Assembly: GCA_026745465.1 (NCBI GenBank)
Contig: JACYXH010000230.1
Coordinates: forward strand, 124,001 to 188,000
Reading direction: 5' to 3'
From: Lota lota
Lineage: Eukaryota > Chordata > Actinopteri > Gadiformes > Lotidae
Length of the DNA stretch: 64,000 nucleotides
Shown: piece after piece, positions 1-25,105 of the stretch
How the letters are laid out: each line of letters opens with the position of its first letter
How positions within the stretch are numbered: position 1 is the first letter of the stretch
The notes under the pieces: model-generated
The model's input: only the letters and a program-made list of their open reading frames with translations
What the model was told of the DNA's origin: nothing
Database searches by the model: none
Program-made: the position numbers and the translations under genes

Positions 1-223
1 TACTACTATCATTTACAATGTAAATTAAAGGGTACATTTTACACATAGAACATTTAAAGGAAATATTTTTTTTAATTCATGAGCAGATAGGGGTTAGGCA
101 TCTCTCCAGGGGGCCTACAGGTGGACCATAGGGACATGAGGGTATGGGCATGTGTACATTAGTATGTGTATGTGGGGGACATTGTGTGTTCCTCTGTCCT
201 CAGCGTCCTTCTCATGTCCGTAC

Positions 224-599
224 CTGTCGGGGGAGGGGGGCTGGGCGGCGGGCACTCTATCTCGAATGCCGCCTTGACCATGAGGCTGACGCGGACCTTG
301 CCGCTGGCACCGTAGGCGTGCGTGGCCAGGTAGTTGTGCGTCACCAGGCGGTTGCCGTCGCCGAAGTCCCACATGTAGTCGACGGAGCTGGCGGTCTTCA
401 GGTAGCTGCTGGGGTCGTGGAGCTCCGCGTCCAGGAGCACGTCCAGGCCGCGGTAGAACACGTTGGCTGACAGGTTGGCCGCAGCCTTCTGGGAGATGTT
501 GACAGCCAATGGGATTGTATCTGATGGGATGGGTGGGCGGGGTTTGAAGTGGATGAGGAAGGTCTTCAGTCATCACATCTTACGGATCTCTCTCTCTCT

Positions 600-639
<40 letters not shown>

Positions 640-3176
640 CTGTCTGTCTCAATCAATCAAAGTGGATATTTCAGTTCCAGTTTTCCTCTTCGGTCAGTCC
701 CCTCGTTAGGGTAAGGATGGACACCTGAGCTTCCCAGCGGTTATAAATGAGGTCTGACTGTGGTTTCCCGTTCTAATGTCGGAGGACACATCTCATCCTC
801 TCTCAAAAAAGCTAATCTCTATAGCTCTATCTCTATCATTCTATCTGAATGACTAAGGGAAGTCCCCCAAAATACATGTTCTGGTCGTGACATTGTGGGG
901 CCCCACCTGTGATGAAGTAGATGGTGTTGTCGGTGGCCAGCGGGACGTACTTCCTACGCTCACGCTTCCTGTACACCATCACCTCCATGAGCTCCGTTCC
1001 TAGCAGGAAGCCGGTGGTGTTGAGGGTCAGGCTGGACGAGGTGCCGTCACATGTCTCATGGTACTGGCCTGGCGATGGTAGAGAGAGAGAGAGCGAGAGA
1101 GACAGAGAGACAGAAAGAGAGAGAGAGCAAGATAGGGAGAAAGTGAAAGAAGAAGATCAAGAAGAACAAGATAAAAGGAATAGAGAGAAAGAAGTGAGAG
1201 AGGAAAAGAGTGAATAATAATTAAATAATAGGAGAGAAAGAGAGAGAGTGAGAGAAAGAGAAAGAGAAAGAGAGAGAAATGAAGAGAGAGTGAGAGCGAG
1301 TAACACCGTAGTTCCATCAATGCATTTAGCAATGCTATTGATGGTGTATATGTGGGTCCCTCTGTTCTACTTACCCATGGTGTGCCACACGTAGACGTAG
1401 CCTTTTCGTCTCCAGTCGTTACTCTGTGGAAAGGGCTTCCCATCAGGGAACACGTTGCATGTCTTCAGGTCCGTACACTTGCCATAGCCATAGTCATCGA
1501 GCCAGGATGTCCAGCTGTTCACCGGGCCAGAGCGCATCTGACCATTAGCTGTCCAGTGGTCCAATCAGATGAGGTAAAGGCAGGGATGAGGTGGGGAGTC
1601 AATAGGTAAAGGCTTATTACATTGACTATTACATTTGTGGAATGTTGACATTTCTTAGAAATTTGCTTTATTATGTCCATTGGGGTTATGGATTTTATAT
1701 ATTTCTATTATTGAGAATGTATAAAATAATAAATATTATGGGATGCACAGGGACAAGAAACAGTAGTGTCCTCATAACAACCAAGCACACTTAATATCCT
1801 TTTTCCAAGTTGAAAATCTAAAAGTTGAAAATCTAAAATCCAAAAGCAAATAAAAATCCACCTGATCTAATAAGTAGTCATCAAAAGTTAAAGTTAAATT
1901 AAAAGTCAGGGACCCTAGTCCCACCACTGTGGACAACCCTTAAACTTATCCCTAACACCACCTTTAAAACTACCTCTTAACCTTTACACCTAACCCTAAC
2001 TGACCCCTGACCCCTAACCTCTTGAGGTTAGCACCTGAGGCTTCCAGCTCCATACCGTCGTCACAGTGCTCATCCCACACCAGGTCTCCATTGGGGTCCT
2101 CCTTCTGGCAGGGAGGGTACTCCAGCTTAGCCGTGAAGGAGATGCACGAGCCGTTGATGGCCGGGCTGTCACTCGTCAAGCGCACTTTCACGGGCTGGGC
2201 TGCAGGGGATACAAATACATGAGGAACACAGCAGGGTCTTGTACATAGAAATGAGTGAAGTCATGACAAAGGGAGGAGGAGGAGGAGGACGAGGAGGAGG
2301 AGGACGAGGAGGAGGACGAGGAGGACGAGGAGGACGAGGAGGACGAGGAGGAGGACGAGGAGGAGGACGAGGACGAGGAATAGGATGAGGAATAGGATGA
2401 GGAATAGGATGAGGAGAAGAAGGAGGAGGCAAATGAAGAGGAACATTAGGAGTAGAATGGAGGAGAAGGAAGAAGAGGAGGAGGAGGAGGATAATGAGGA
2501 GGGGAGGAAAATTATGAAGTGGTCGAGGACGAGGCAAATTAAGAGGATGAAGAGGATAATTAGGGGAGGAGGATGAATATGTGGAGGAGGAGAAAAAAGA
2601 GGAGGAGGAAAGGAAGGAGGAGGATGAGTGAGAGAAGGAGGAGTAGGAGGAAAATTAAGAGGAAGATGAGGAGGGGGAAGGAGGAATGAGGAAGAGGAGG
2701 AGGACAGGGAGGAGGACAGGGAGGAGGAGAAGAAAGAACACAGGGAGGAGGTGGAGGTTGGTTAGGATGGGGTACGTACGTCGGTGATGTGTGAGTTCCT
2801 TTGGCTTGGGTCCAAAAGGTGGGTACAGGTAGTCGTCCCATGGGTTGGTGTCCGGGTCCCAGCCCGGGATGGGGAAGGGAAGCTTCCCCGGGATGGGGAG
2901 GGAGTGCTTGTGTGGGAAGATGTCCGCGTATGCTGTAGGGAGGGAGGGGGAGGGGGAGAGGGGAGAGGGGAGAGGGGGGAGAGAGGGAGGGGGAGAGAGG
3001 GGGGAGAGAGAAAGGGAGTGGTCGTTGAGGCAGGATTATACCTTGGATGGTGTGATCGAGTGATTCCTAACAATCAAGAATTATTCATATCTATCTGCTA
3101 GACAGTGAAGCAGAATTTACCTGCTAGATAAAGTTACTATTGTTATATATTGCTGTATATATATGTATATATATAT

Positions 3177-3225
<49 letters not shown>

Positions 3226-3994
3226 GAGAGAGAGAGAGAGGAAGAGAGAGAGACAGACAGACAGAGACAGAGATATATGCCTTATCTTTTGTTTTTGTTG
3301 ATTTGTTGTTATAACAATATTGTATTCCTTTTTCGAACTGTCAAATAGGACTACAGTCTGCTATATTGTAATATAGCCTACCGTTTATTCTCAAGGAATG
3401 GATTATCACAAGGAATGGAATATATAAATAGGTGAATATGATAAATAACTATCGGTCATAAACTCATTACACAAGACCTCACAATCGTGCATCCTACATT
3501 TCTTATGTTAATTATTCAACGTTTAAATGATCGACCGCTCTAGAGCGCGTCCTAATGAAACTCGTGAGACTGGCTCAGCTATGACAGCTGGGTTCAGGTA
3601 TGAGAGAGCGCTCACTCGGACTCCAGCATATTTGTTCAAGTACACAAGTTGGTTATAATCAAAACATTCAAGGACCTTACACCCAAATATTCCGTTTGAT
3701 TTACAAAATAAATGCGACCTTTAGGTCCCCCCTCCCCCGACAGGTACGGGCATGAGGTCTTAATTTAGTCTTAATCCTCTTTTTATGGGAAATGACACGA
3801 ACCATTCTAGGATTTTATCAATTAGGATACATGCCTCCATAAAACAGGCTATAAATTATGATAATTGAAACATTTAAAGCGACAGCCTAAGTAATCAATG
3901 ATAGTTAGAACAGGTTATTCTTACTTTTTCGTCCGTCGGCTTGATGAAGAAGATATATAACTGCCAACAGTAAAAAGTGCAGTGAAGCTCCCAT
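224..3994 (-). CDS. gpnmb: Glycoprotein nmb, exons 1-6 (3' part outside window)
   Basis: GPNMB is a type I transmembrane glycoprotein of melanosomes and endolysosomes, paralogous to PMEL. Six minus-strand exons join in phase: 3925-3994, 2780-2932, 2035-2199, 1375-1548, 907-1068 and 224-520, giving 340 codons plus one base; the frame continues past the left edge. The ATG at 3994 opens a signal peptide (MGASLHFLLLAVIYLLHQADG). Exon 3 has the family block VRLTSDSPAINGSC followed by PPCQKEDPNGDLVWDEHC; exon 4 has NVFPDGKPFP; exon 6 holds a PKD-type fold with YMWDFGDGNRLVTHNY and ends in a proline-rich run. Compared from memory with human GPNMB, these blocks fit better than PMEL. All introns are phase 1 except where the edge cuts the model. 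Introns 1, 2 and 5 are filled with purine-rich repeats. The kringle-like, transmembrane and cytoplasmic parts lie outside the window. It is head-to-head with galnt15. Confidence 0.9.
589..650. repeat. (CT)n-(TA)n-(TCTG)n microsatellite
   Basis: Compound tract of CT, then about 16 TA units, then TG/TCTG, in gpnmb intron 5 between exons 6 and 5. Confidence 0.95.
1079..1284. repeat. (GA)n-rich purine tract
   Basis: Almost pure A/G on the plus strand in gpnmb intron 4, starting about 11 bp from the exon 5 acceptor. On the coding (minus) strand it supplies the polypyrimidine tract. Confidence 0.9.
2268..2760. repeat. GGA/GAC trinucleotide-type purine-rich array
   Basis: About 490 bp of (GGA)n with regular GAC variants in gpnmb intron 2, so it is polypyrimidine on the coding strand. 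It ends about 20 bp from the exon 2 donor. Long apparent open frames here (Arg, Glu, Leu or Pro runs) are repeat artefacts. Confidence 0.95.
2937..3025. repeat. GGGAGA-type purine tract at gpnmb intron 1 acceptor
   Basis: G/A-only tract directly beside the acceptor of gpnmb exon 2 (AG at 2933-2934). It provides the pyrimidine run of the intron 1 3' end on the coding strand. Confidence 0.9.
3155..3276. repeat. (TA)n-(GA)n-(GACA)n compound microsatellite
   Basis: TA units, then GA, about ten GACA units and more GA/GACA, within gpnmb intron 1. Confidence 0.95.
3727..3756 (+). repeat. Inverted 30-bp copy of the gpnmb exon 6/intron 6 junction
   Basis: This 30-bp plus-strand stretch inside gpnmb intron 1 matches, at 29 of 30 positions, the minus-strand sequence of 211-240. 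That source segment is the proline-coding end of exon 6 plus its GTACGG splice donor. The copy lies in the opposite orientation about 3.5 kb away. Confidence 0.8.
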
Positions 3995-4077
3995 TTCGAC
4001 CTTTCAGTTGAGCGTTGTTTCCAGCAGAAGACTCCTTGCGACGACTCTACCCAAAGAACTCTGCTCTTCCACTAAAC

Positions 4078-4160
4078 TTGTATACCAACTTCTGCCAGTG
4101 GCCGCGTGCCCTGATATTCATAATCTAATAGTGCGGTTACGCGCACGGACATGTGATGCC
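4078..4160 (-). promoter_or_regulatory. Putative gpnmb core promoter with MITF-type M-box
   Basis: About 85 bp upstream of the gpnmb ATG the minus strand reads GGTATACAAG (4078-4087), a weak TATA-like element. At 4149-4156 the minus strand reads TCACATGT, an E-box of the M-box class bound by MITF/TFE factors. MITF regulation of mammalian GPNMB is established; the site and its distance are seen here, and its use is inferred. The transcription start is not determined. Confidence 0.35.
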
Positions 4161-4830
4161 CTGTAACGAGATGCATCTCATCCCTCATTACAGTTTATGG
4201 TGCAACCAAAGCGTGAACGCGCATTAGGGGCGTCTTGGGCCACCTGACTTATATCGTTCGGGAGGAAACGTGAAGTATTGGGCATACATTTGTTTTCCTT
4301 AATGACGTTTTTTCGAAATCAACCCCTCTGGTTCCCAGTTTGTTTAAATTCCATGAAATGTAGGGAAATGCATTGGAAACCTCGAATAACCTAAATGTGA
4401 GGTGGTCATTGATTATTTCCCAAAAGAGTCTCGTGAAAATGTGTTGAGATTGAAAATACATTTGTTAGCCCATGGAAAACAAATGGACTTGACCTTAAGA
4501 TTTTTATTTTATTTAATCATTCAAGTAATTATGCTTTCTAAGTGTATATGTCTGGATAATTTAAACATTGGTATTCATATAATTATAATAATATTAATTA
4601 TTAATAATATTAACATCATTGTTATTAATAATAATAATAAGTATTATTGTTATTATTAGTGTTATCGGTATTATTAGCATTATTAGCATTATTATTACTT
4701 GTTAAGGAATATAATAGGCTAGTAAATAGGAGAGTAATTAATAACTTTAAACTTCTATTTGAGAACATTCGTCAAAGTGTATTTAGGTTATAGGAGATAA
4801 TGAGTAGGCCATAGGTCCGGATTTGTTTAA

Positions 4831-4990
<160 letters not shown>

Positions 4991-6126
4991 TATTTTAGAC
5001 TGTAATGAACTATGGCATGTTTTGCAAAATGATAATTGGTCAAGTCATTGCCTGTCAGGGGCGCATTGGTCTAGGTGCATGCACGTGCCATGTACAGGTG
5101 ATTTCACAACGGCAAACTGCATTCTCATAGCGGAAGGATTTATCATCATATCGATGGTCTTGGAAGCCCAACATGTAACACGTGATCTGTCAGTTCTAGT
5201 TCCTCTGTCACGAGAAGTTCGGAAATAACATAAACAATGACCGGGCAGGAATTTGCATCTTGGACTAAATGTATATAGTTGTGCTTGATTTGGGCTCATT
5301 AACTTGGCTAAGACGCTTCTTTGTTGTTGTTTGTTGTTTAAAACTATTATTTTTTTCTCGAGGAAAAAGCCACTAAAATTATGTATAAACAAAACCAACC
5401 AGCTTGGGGAGAAAAATGTGCCCAGGTTTTTCAAGCCATGTAGAATATAGGAACAATTAATTATCAATCTTGTTTTGAAATATGTGCAATACATTCAGCC
5501 TATACTCCAATATGACATTGACAGGAAGGTTATCATTAAAGTCAATGGATGATGCTCGGCTATAATATTGTGATGACATGAACATGTCTCCTCTAGGCCT
5601 TCTGTTGGGACTACAAGACGCCATGATTATTTCATTAACTGATCAATCGTGGTCACGAGCACAAGTAATGATTCACATGGCCATGGCCATCCAACATATG
5701 CCCACTGCTGGACGTTTCACGAGATAGACTGTGGCTATTAAGAAATATGGAAAACGATGTGACTAAATCACTGTGTTGTTGCTTAACTCTTTATCATGTG
5801 GATGTGGTGGCTTCTTTCCTAGACGCATGTTGTGAAACAGACAGGCTATAAAAAGGAAGACAATTTATTCTGTGGCCGGGCACATTTACTTTTTTTTCTC
5901 CAAAGGGTGGGCCACTTAACTGTCACGTGCTACCATGGACACCGCTGCTTAACCTCCGCTAGAGAGCAGCACCTCTGCTTCGACTCCGTCCGTTTTATGA
6001 CCAGCAGACAGCAGAAGTCTTTACTTTACACATATTTTCCATCCTGGATAATGAAAAAACTAACACGGCCCCTGTTCATTTCCTTGTCTCGGTCTCGCTA
6101 TGTCCCTCTGTCTCCCTCCCTTTCTC

Positions 6127-6200
6127 TATGTATGTATGTATGTATGTATGTATGTATGTATGTATGTATGTATGTATGTATGTATGTATGTATGTATGTA

Positions 6201-6275
<75 letters not shown>

Positions 6276-6280
6276 GTCTG
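6127..6280. repeat. (TATG)n-(TG)n-(TCTG)n compound microsatellite
   Basis: About 20 TATG units, then about 18 TG units, then about nine TCTG units. Intergenic between gpnmb and galnt15. Confidence 0.97.
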
Positions 6281-6884
6281 TATGTGGGCGTGTTTAGAGT
6301 GTGAGAGTGAGGAGCGTATTCGTCCTTTGCCAACTTCACATTAAAGAATCACAGTCCCTTTCATCCTCCACTATCCTTTTAGAATGATAAATACACCCAG
6401 CACCCCGGGTCTCTAACTACAGGTAATCATAGACCCCACCCCTGTCTGACAGCCTCAACAACAGGGGATTCACCTTCAAAGACCCATTAAGTTCTGTATC
6501 TGCAGTGGAACAAGAAGAATAGGCTACAACGACCAAATGCCTGCTATCAACACAGTACATTTGTTGGACTGAGTGGACCATAGGAAGTTCAACTTTAAAA
6601 CTATACTAACGAAATTTCAAGTTTTAAGAGTTTTACTCGCACGAATGCCAGATGCATGAGGCAAAATTCTCAATTGAGTAAAAACAGAGTGGAGACTGCC
6701 ATTAAACGCGATGTGAAAACGGGAGAAGTGCCCGTGGATGCGGACGCCCTGTTTCCTCGCTCGGACAGACAGTCACGGGACGGCGAAGTCCACTGCCAGC
6801 TGGCCTAGGATCATCAACATCTTTTACGCATGACGCACAGAGAACCCATGCATCCAGAGAACAGACTCCCATCTAAACCTGAAA

Positions 6885-6888
<4 letters not shown>

Positions 6889-6950
<62 letters not shown>
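6889..6950. repeat. (GA)n microsatellite upstream of galnt15
   Basis: About 31 uninterrupted GA units, 310 bp upstream of the galnt15 start codon. Confidence 0.97.
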
Positions 6951-6953
<3 letters not shown>

Positions 6954-7259
6954 AGGAGCTGTTTAACCAATTTGAATAACATTTGACCATCTTGGGTTGC
7001 GCAGATGGTTTATTTCAGCGACCGCGCAATTTACTGAATACGAGAAGAAGTCTCTGCGCTCCATTGAGGGATGTGCAATCGGGTCACCTGTGACCCAACT
7101 TTGACGTCTGACAGATGTGTCGGTGTTCTCTTGTTTTTCTTTCAAGTTTGGTTAAATGCCGTGTCTAGACTAGGCGTCTAGGGTCACGCAATTTGGCAAT
7201 GGGAACAGACTTTCAAAACCTGCGTCACCTGTAAACGTTTGGGTTGTGCAGCAGACACG

Positions 7260-13583
<6,324 letters not shown>

Positions 13584-13785
13584 GGGGGGACAGAGATTAA
13601 TAGTTACATTTTTGACGTTTTAATCATAAACGTGTATATTAAGTATTTATTCACCAATCGTATAGGGGTATATCAGCATGTTGGATTGGTCCTTAAATTA
13701 GTGAGCACTTTTACTATATTATTCTATATTTCCTGTTTTAAGGATTGTAAATATAATATTCATGTTTTTAAACGTTTGACTATTG

Positions 13786-13791
13786 AATAAA
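13786..13791 (+). promoter_or_regulatory. galnt15 polyadenylation signal AATAAA
   Basis: First AATAAA downstream of the galnt15 TGA (13581-13583), giving a 3' UTR of about 220 nt. AT-rich sequence surrounds it. Confidence 0.7.
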
Positions 13792-13929
13792 ATTATGAAA
13801 TAATACGTTGTCCAATTTTAATTCATTTGTCGTCAAATTCGTTCTAACCGTTCAACATAAGTATCACTGGTATGTCTCTCGAAACAAGCGCATTTTCCGC
13901 GCAACTCTGACTGCTTGAATGAACCGAAG

Positions 13930-14449
13930 GGATGCCGTCTCATGTGACGTCCTCATCTGTTTCCGGAGGTCAAAGTTGGGTATACCGGTAAACGCTATGT
14001 AACCATCCACATGAAGAAGGTTATATTGCCCATGGCTATTCTACAGAACACATTATGAACTTCGTTTGAAATAACGTCTTAGTCACAGGGTAAGAATACA
14101 ACCATAGGCATGTCTATAATAAACAAATAATGTCAGACAATTTGTTAGAATGTATTTTTAAAAGCTAATTGTAGCGACATCAACCTATGACAGTCTTCAG
14201 TCTTTATTGTGATAAATTTAGCCACCAAATATAGACATATTCTTATCTGAAAGGGTGGTATTGAGGTATAGGAACGATTGTCAAAGTAATATGTATATGA
14301 AGAATCGTATTCGCCATCGTTAACCCATGGATGTGTCAATACATAACTTACACCTCAATGATCAGCTAGTCAACAACACACAAGGTCGACGTGAATTCGC
14401 TTGTTTATCCCCTGTCTAGTGTTGGGGTTTGCTCCTTGCTTGGGTCGTA
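13930..14449 (+). promoter_or_regulatory. Putative oxnad1 promoter, non-coding exon and first intron
   Basis: TGACGT (CRE half-site, 13945-13950) and TTCCGG (ETS core, 13961-13966) lie close together. Downstream, CACAGG followed by GTAAGA at 14090 is a strong donor, and CCTGTCTAG at 14411-14419 is a strong acceptor just before the coding exon. This suggests a non-coding exon ending at 14089 spliced to 14420. Only the motifs are seen; their use is inferred. No dph3 exon was recognised in this interval. Confidence 0.4.
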
Positions 14450-20417
<5,968 letters not shown>

Positions 20418-20840
20418 AATCACACCCCTCCCAGAGAACTCAGACCCCCAGAATCCCACTGGGCAGAGAACCCACTGAACCCAGCACTATATATATACTA
20501 TATATATATATATTTTTTTTTAATTTAAATCCTGATTGTGATGTTCCAGCCGAGGATGTAGTATTAAATTTATACATGCATATATATATATGCGCATATG
20601 CTTGCCTGTATGTGAACAGATTCCGAACAGAGTAAACAAGCCTGCAGCTCCTGCACCCTAATACATAGAGAGAACACCCAGGGAGTTGGCCTTCTTTTCT
20701 GGATTCAGTTGATGGCGTTGCAGGCTGACCAGACTCACAAACACCCCGGCAAGGCAGTGCTTGGCTGAAGACTGATGTACTTATTGACCTGCTATGCAGC
20801 AGGGGACCTGACTGAGCCCACAGGACTCTTGAGTGTGGAT

Positions 20841-20846
20841 AATAAA
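20841..20846 (+). promoter_or_regulatory. oxnad1 polyadenylation signal AATAAA
   Basis: AATAAA 424 nt downstream of the oxnad1 stop (TAG at 20415-20417). The interval 20418-20840 is the predicted 3' UTR and contains a TA-rich repeat (20490-20512) but no coding sequence. Confidence 0.65.
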
Positions 20847-22292
20847 CAGCCTGGACCCTTCATTTTACACTGTGCAACATGTCTGCCGTTACGTTTTACA
20901 AATATATTGTATCTCTTTTTTTATTTCAATACCTCAGAAATGTGATATTATGCATAATGTTTTTTTAAGGGGATTTCTTTTTTTTATGCAATCAAAAAAA
21001 CGATGATAATGATGCTTGTGTACTTATTTTGTACAGTGATTTAAAAGACTGAGGACTATTTATATTTTGTGCAAGTAAAGATTTTAGCAGGGTAAAGTTG
21101 CCAGCGCAAGTTTTCTTTACTCTGTGTGACAATCCCGCCAGGAGGCCCATTTTTGTGAGAAAATGTCATTTTCTCACTTTAAAAATGGTTGGCGACCATC
21201 CTAATTTTGCAACCCCACTCACACACATTAAAACGCATGTGCACGTTAAATGCCCATTCCCTACTTTTTTTTCCTTTTCCATCACGCTTGTTTGCATGCA
21301 TTCACACATTCCCCCCACCCCCCAACCCACCCACGCACCTGTACACAGAAATGGGTTCTCATTTCAGGTGGGCGCCAGAGTATCCCATGGTGCACTGTAA
21401 TGGAAGCTCTAGGAGCTCCCTGATTGGCTAGGATCAGCGAGCATCCCTCAGCGACAGGAGAGAGGTTCTCATTCTCCACTCTCTCTCGGCAGGGGGGGGG
21501 TCATGTTGATGGAACTCATTTTTGAGTATCACTGCAAATGATCATCTCACACGGGAATCAACTACCCAGATCTATAACATGAAGGCAGAACGGGGAGAGA
21601 AATGTGGTTTCTTTTTTTCGTCAAGGATGCTTTATTTGACACCTGTGTCTCTATTTAAAGATGTTACTGTCACACCACTTACACATAACACAGGTGTTCA
21701 GGAAACGAGCAATACAAAAAGAAATCTGTTGATCTAGTTCACTGGGCTAACCAAACCTGAGCCGGAAATCGATTCATTTCCTGACCAACGCCAATTAACT
21801 CACATATAACACATCCACCGTTTCCACATTTCTCTGATTTAGTGTTTTTCCTTTCTTAATAATATGCTTCACATATAAAAATATGATTCCTGTGATATCA
21901 TTACTCCCTTATTTTTGTATGGTCCTAGATAAGAAAGTTATACGACAGGGATTTGTAGAATGGAAAACTTAAGGCTTGGACAGGAAACCTGCTTTCCTCA
22001 GTGTGGCATCGAGATAGTCCTAAAAGGAGTGTGTTTAAAAATTAGCAACATTGACCCAAAGCAGTGAAACAGTAATTACCATATACAGGGGAGCTAATGG
22101 GCTACAACCTCAAATAAGGGTTCATGTGCTAACACTCTACACAAGCCAGATTTAAGCCATTAGCCACAGCACTACAGAAACATCCTACTGGCAATGGCCA
22201 CAGATAATATAATCCACCAAACATAACTCAAATAGTATTTTTTTAAAGGGCTAAACCATTTTAAAATCCCATTCTAGTCCCCTGGTTTTCCT
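20847..22292. other. Convergent oxnad1/rftn1 3' region
   Basis: Spacer and rftn1 3' UTR between tail-to-tail genes. A minus-strand AATAAA (plus-strand TTTATT at 21631-21636) would give rftn1 a 3' UTR of about 660 nt. No coding exon recognised. Confidence 0.6.
21631..21636 (-). promoter_or_regulatory. Candidate rftn1 polyadenylation signal
   Basis: Minus-strand AATAAA about 660 nt downstream of the rftn1 stop codon (22293-22295). Other weak variants exist, so the choice is tentative. Confidence 0.45.
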
Positions 22293-25014
22293 TTAGCAAA
22301 CCCCAGAGAAGAGTGCTCGCTCGCTCAGCTGTGGTTTGATCCTATCCTCCGTCTTCATCTCCTCCTCTAGCCCTCTGTCCGCTCTCTGACACACATCTGT
22401 CCATCTCACACTCTTCTCTTGCTTGGCCATCGGGACCCAATCCACCTCGGCGCTCTCTTCTTCCTGGTTGCCGTCGAAAACACTGCCTACCTCCAACGGC
22501 GGTGATGGCGAGGAATACGTTTGATGTTCCGCTTCCCTCATTATCGCCTCTTCACCTCCCCAGGTGCCCGCTCCCTTGCTCTTTTCCTCCTTCAGCTCCT
22601 CTTCCTCCACCATTAATTCTCCTTCCTCCTCCTCTTCCTCTTTTGTGTTCCTCAGCAGTTCATCCACCTCGCTCTCCGAGACGGGGGAGGCGCTCTCCCT
22701 CTCTTTCTCGGGCGTCTCGCTGATGTAGCTCTTCCTGGCCTTGCTGCGACCCCGGAGGTTCAGCATCTGAAAGACAACGGCTCCGTTGGACAAGGTTCCT
22801 CTCTCGCAACCGTCTCCTCTCTTCTCTCTTGACAACTCTCTAGACATATGACAAAACCTCCTTGATGCCTAGGCCCCGCGTAGGGCACACAGGCATGGAC
22901 TCTTTGTCTATTATTAGATATAAAACAAAAGGCAAAGAAGTACTTTTTTTGTATGTTTTCCTGTACATCCCGCATTTAGCATCCTGACTGATGTTTAATG
23001 GCCCCTCCCATGTGACACATCGCCTAAAGGCAGCGCAGACGGTGACAGATGTTTCAGTGGACAAGGTGAGAACGCCGGGCACCCACCTTGAAGTCTTTCC
23101 TCTTGCGCTGCAGCGTGGGCCTCTGAAGGAACAGGATCTGCTTGGTTGACAAACTGCCGTCGCTGCGAGAAAGACGAAGAAGAAGAAGAAGAAGATGAGG
23201 GCAGCACCTTTGTTATTTCCCACCGTCTCCTGTCACGTTGTGATTCGTGGAGCGGCGCTATTTGCTACTCGCGTCGACGTCGTCGTTTCCATTGAAGGGT
23301 TGGCGTGCGACGTGGAAAAGTTGACCAGACAGGAGCAGCCTCTCGTCACTAACAAAGCGTTTGCTCACAGCCGGGGGGCCGCGCGTTTCAAAGCTGCTTG
23401 AGCAGCGTGTGTTGTGATGGTGATTAGTCAGATCTCTCCCTTTCCACGCACTTAGTGAGTCTACACTGTCAATAAAACCCTCATCCCTTAGACAATAAAC
23501 ACATCCAAGATGTCAAAATGACTTTTAATGGAACACGTAACTAAATAGGCACTAATAGAACAAAAACACTGTGTCCTCTGAGATTCCTGTTGTGTGTTTG
23601 TGGTAAATATACATTCACAGAAAGGACATACAACCAAGCGGGATTGGATCAGAATCAAAGTCTACGTTCTTGAGCTGCAGTGTCGGCGAGGGGAGTTGGG
23701 AGGTCTTCACCTGTTTGTCCTGACAACAGGTGTTGGCAACACACACATCAGCCTCCAACCATAGGGAGCCAGAGACTGGAGTAGGGGGATGTAGTCTGTC
23801 CTTACCACCACACCCTGGGCAAGAGACAGGGGACAGAGGATTACTCACTTACCTCTACCATCCTTATGTAAAGCCGTGTTATGCACAGATTAATCATTCA
23901 ATGACAGGGGGGCATTTTTAACAGACACCAAAGTGTATTGAAGTCTCAAAAGGGGACTCACATCCACCACGGTCCACTGTTCCACCACGATGGCGTCATA
24001 GGAGGTGACTGTGGTTTCCTCAGCGGCGCTCTGGAAGATGAACACACTGTCCAGGGACGATATCCCGCTGTCTGGACAGAGGGAGATAAGAGTGTGTGTG
24101 TGTGTGAGGGAGAGGAGGAGGAAGAGGAGAGGTGGATGATGGAGTGTGTGAGGAAGAGGGATAATGATAGCGTGTGACGGGAGAGAGTGTGTGAGGGAGG
24201 TGGTGAGAGAGCGAGTGATAAGAGTGTGTGAGGGAGAGAGAGAGGGAGGTTTAGTGATAGAGTGTTTGAGTGAAGGTGCGAGACATGGTGATAGAGGGAG
24301 GGAGACAGAGGGAGGGGATGTGAGTGAGATGGACAGGATGCATTTGATTTGGATGAGACTTCTAAAAAGTTCCATTCCATTCCAATCTCAGCCAATTGAT
24401 CCCCCTCCCCTCTCGGCTTAGGCTGTATCATGCCATGGGGTATTAACAGGGACTTGGCACTGTGAGCCTGGATTTACAGCACATAACGCCCAGCGCATTG
24501 GCCTCTGCTGTAGAAAAAAATACTTTCAGCCTGGGCAATTCTTAGACTTTGATCTTCTTTTTTCCTTATCTTATACTTTTGTTCTTAACTAGTTATTGTA
24601 TGTCTTCTAATGTGAGCCATGTCTGAGATAATTTTCTGTTGATGGACAAGAACATTTTAGCTTATCATTACACAAGTAATCTCCAGGTCATTATCATTGG
24701 CCTGCAATCTTGCATTGCCAGACACCATCATACAAATGTCATTCAACAAAAATGTTGTCCTTTCGCCATCGAAAATCACTCAAATGTCACTAGACTGTGT
24801 ACCATTGTCGTCTGCTAGGTGGAAGAAGCCGTCGATGAGGCGAGCGCCGCTTGTAAAGTGCTGGGTCATGTGGTCCAGCCAGTGGGCGTCGACCTCTGTG
24901 GTTATCCCCGCCTCCTTCTGCACGCAGAGCGGCACCCTGAGTGAGTAGAACCTGGACGAGTTCTCCAGCTCCCCTGTGTGGTTGTACAGGGCAAAGAGCT
25001 GGGTCCCTGAGTGT

Positions 25015-25105
<91 letters not shown>

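Noticed and set aside
13584-14449. dph3 gene expected between galnt15 and oxnad1
   Set aside because: No frame resembling the small zinc-binding DPH3 protein was seen on either strand.
22502-22723. Plus-strand Pro/Leu-rich frame
   Set aside because: It is the antisense shadow of the acidic last exon of rftn1.
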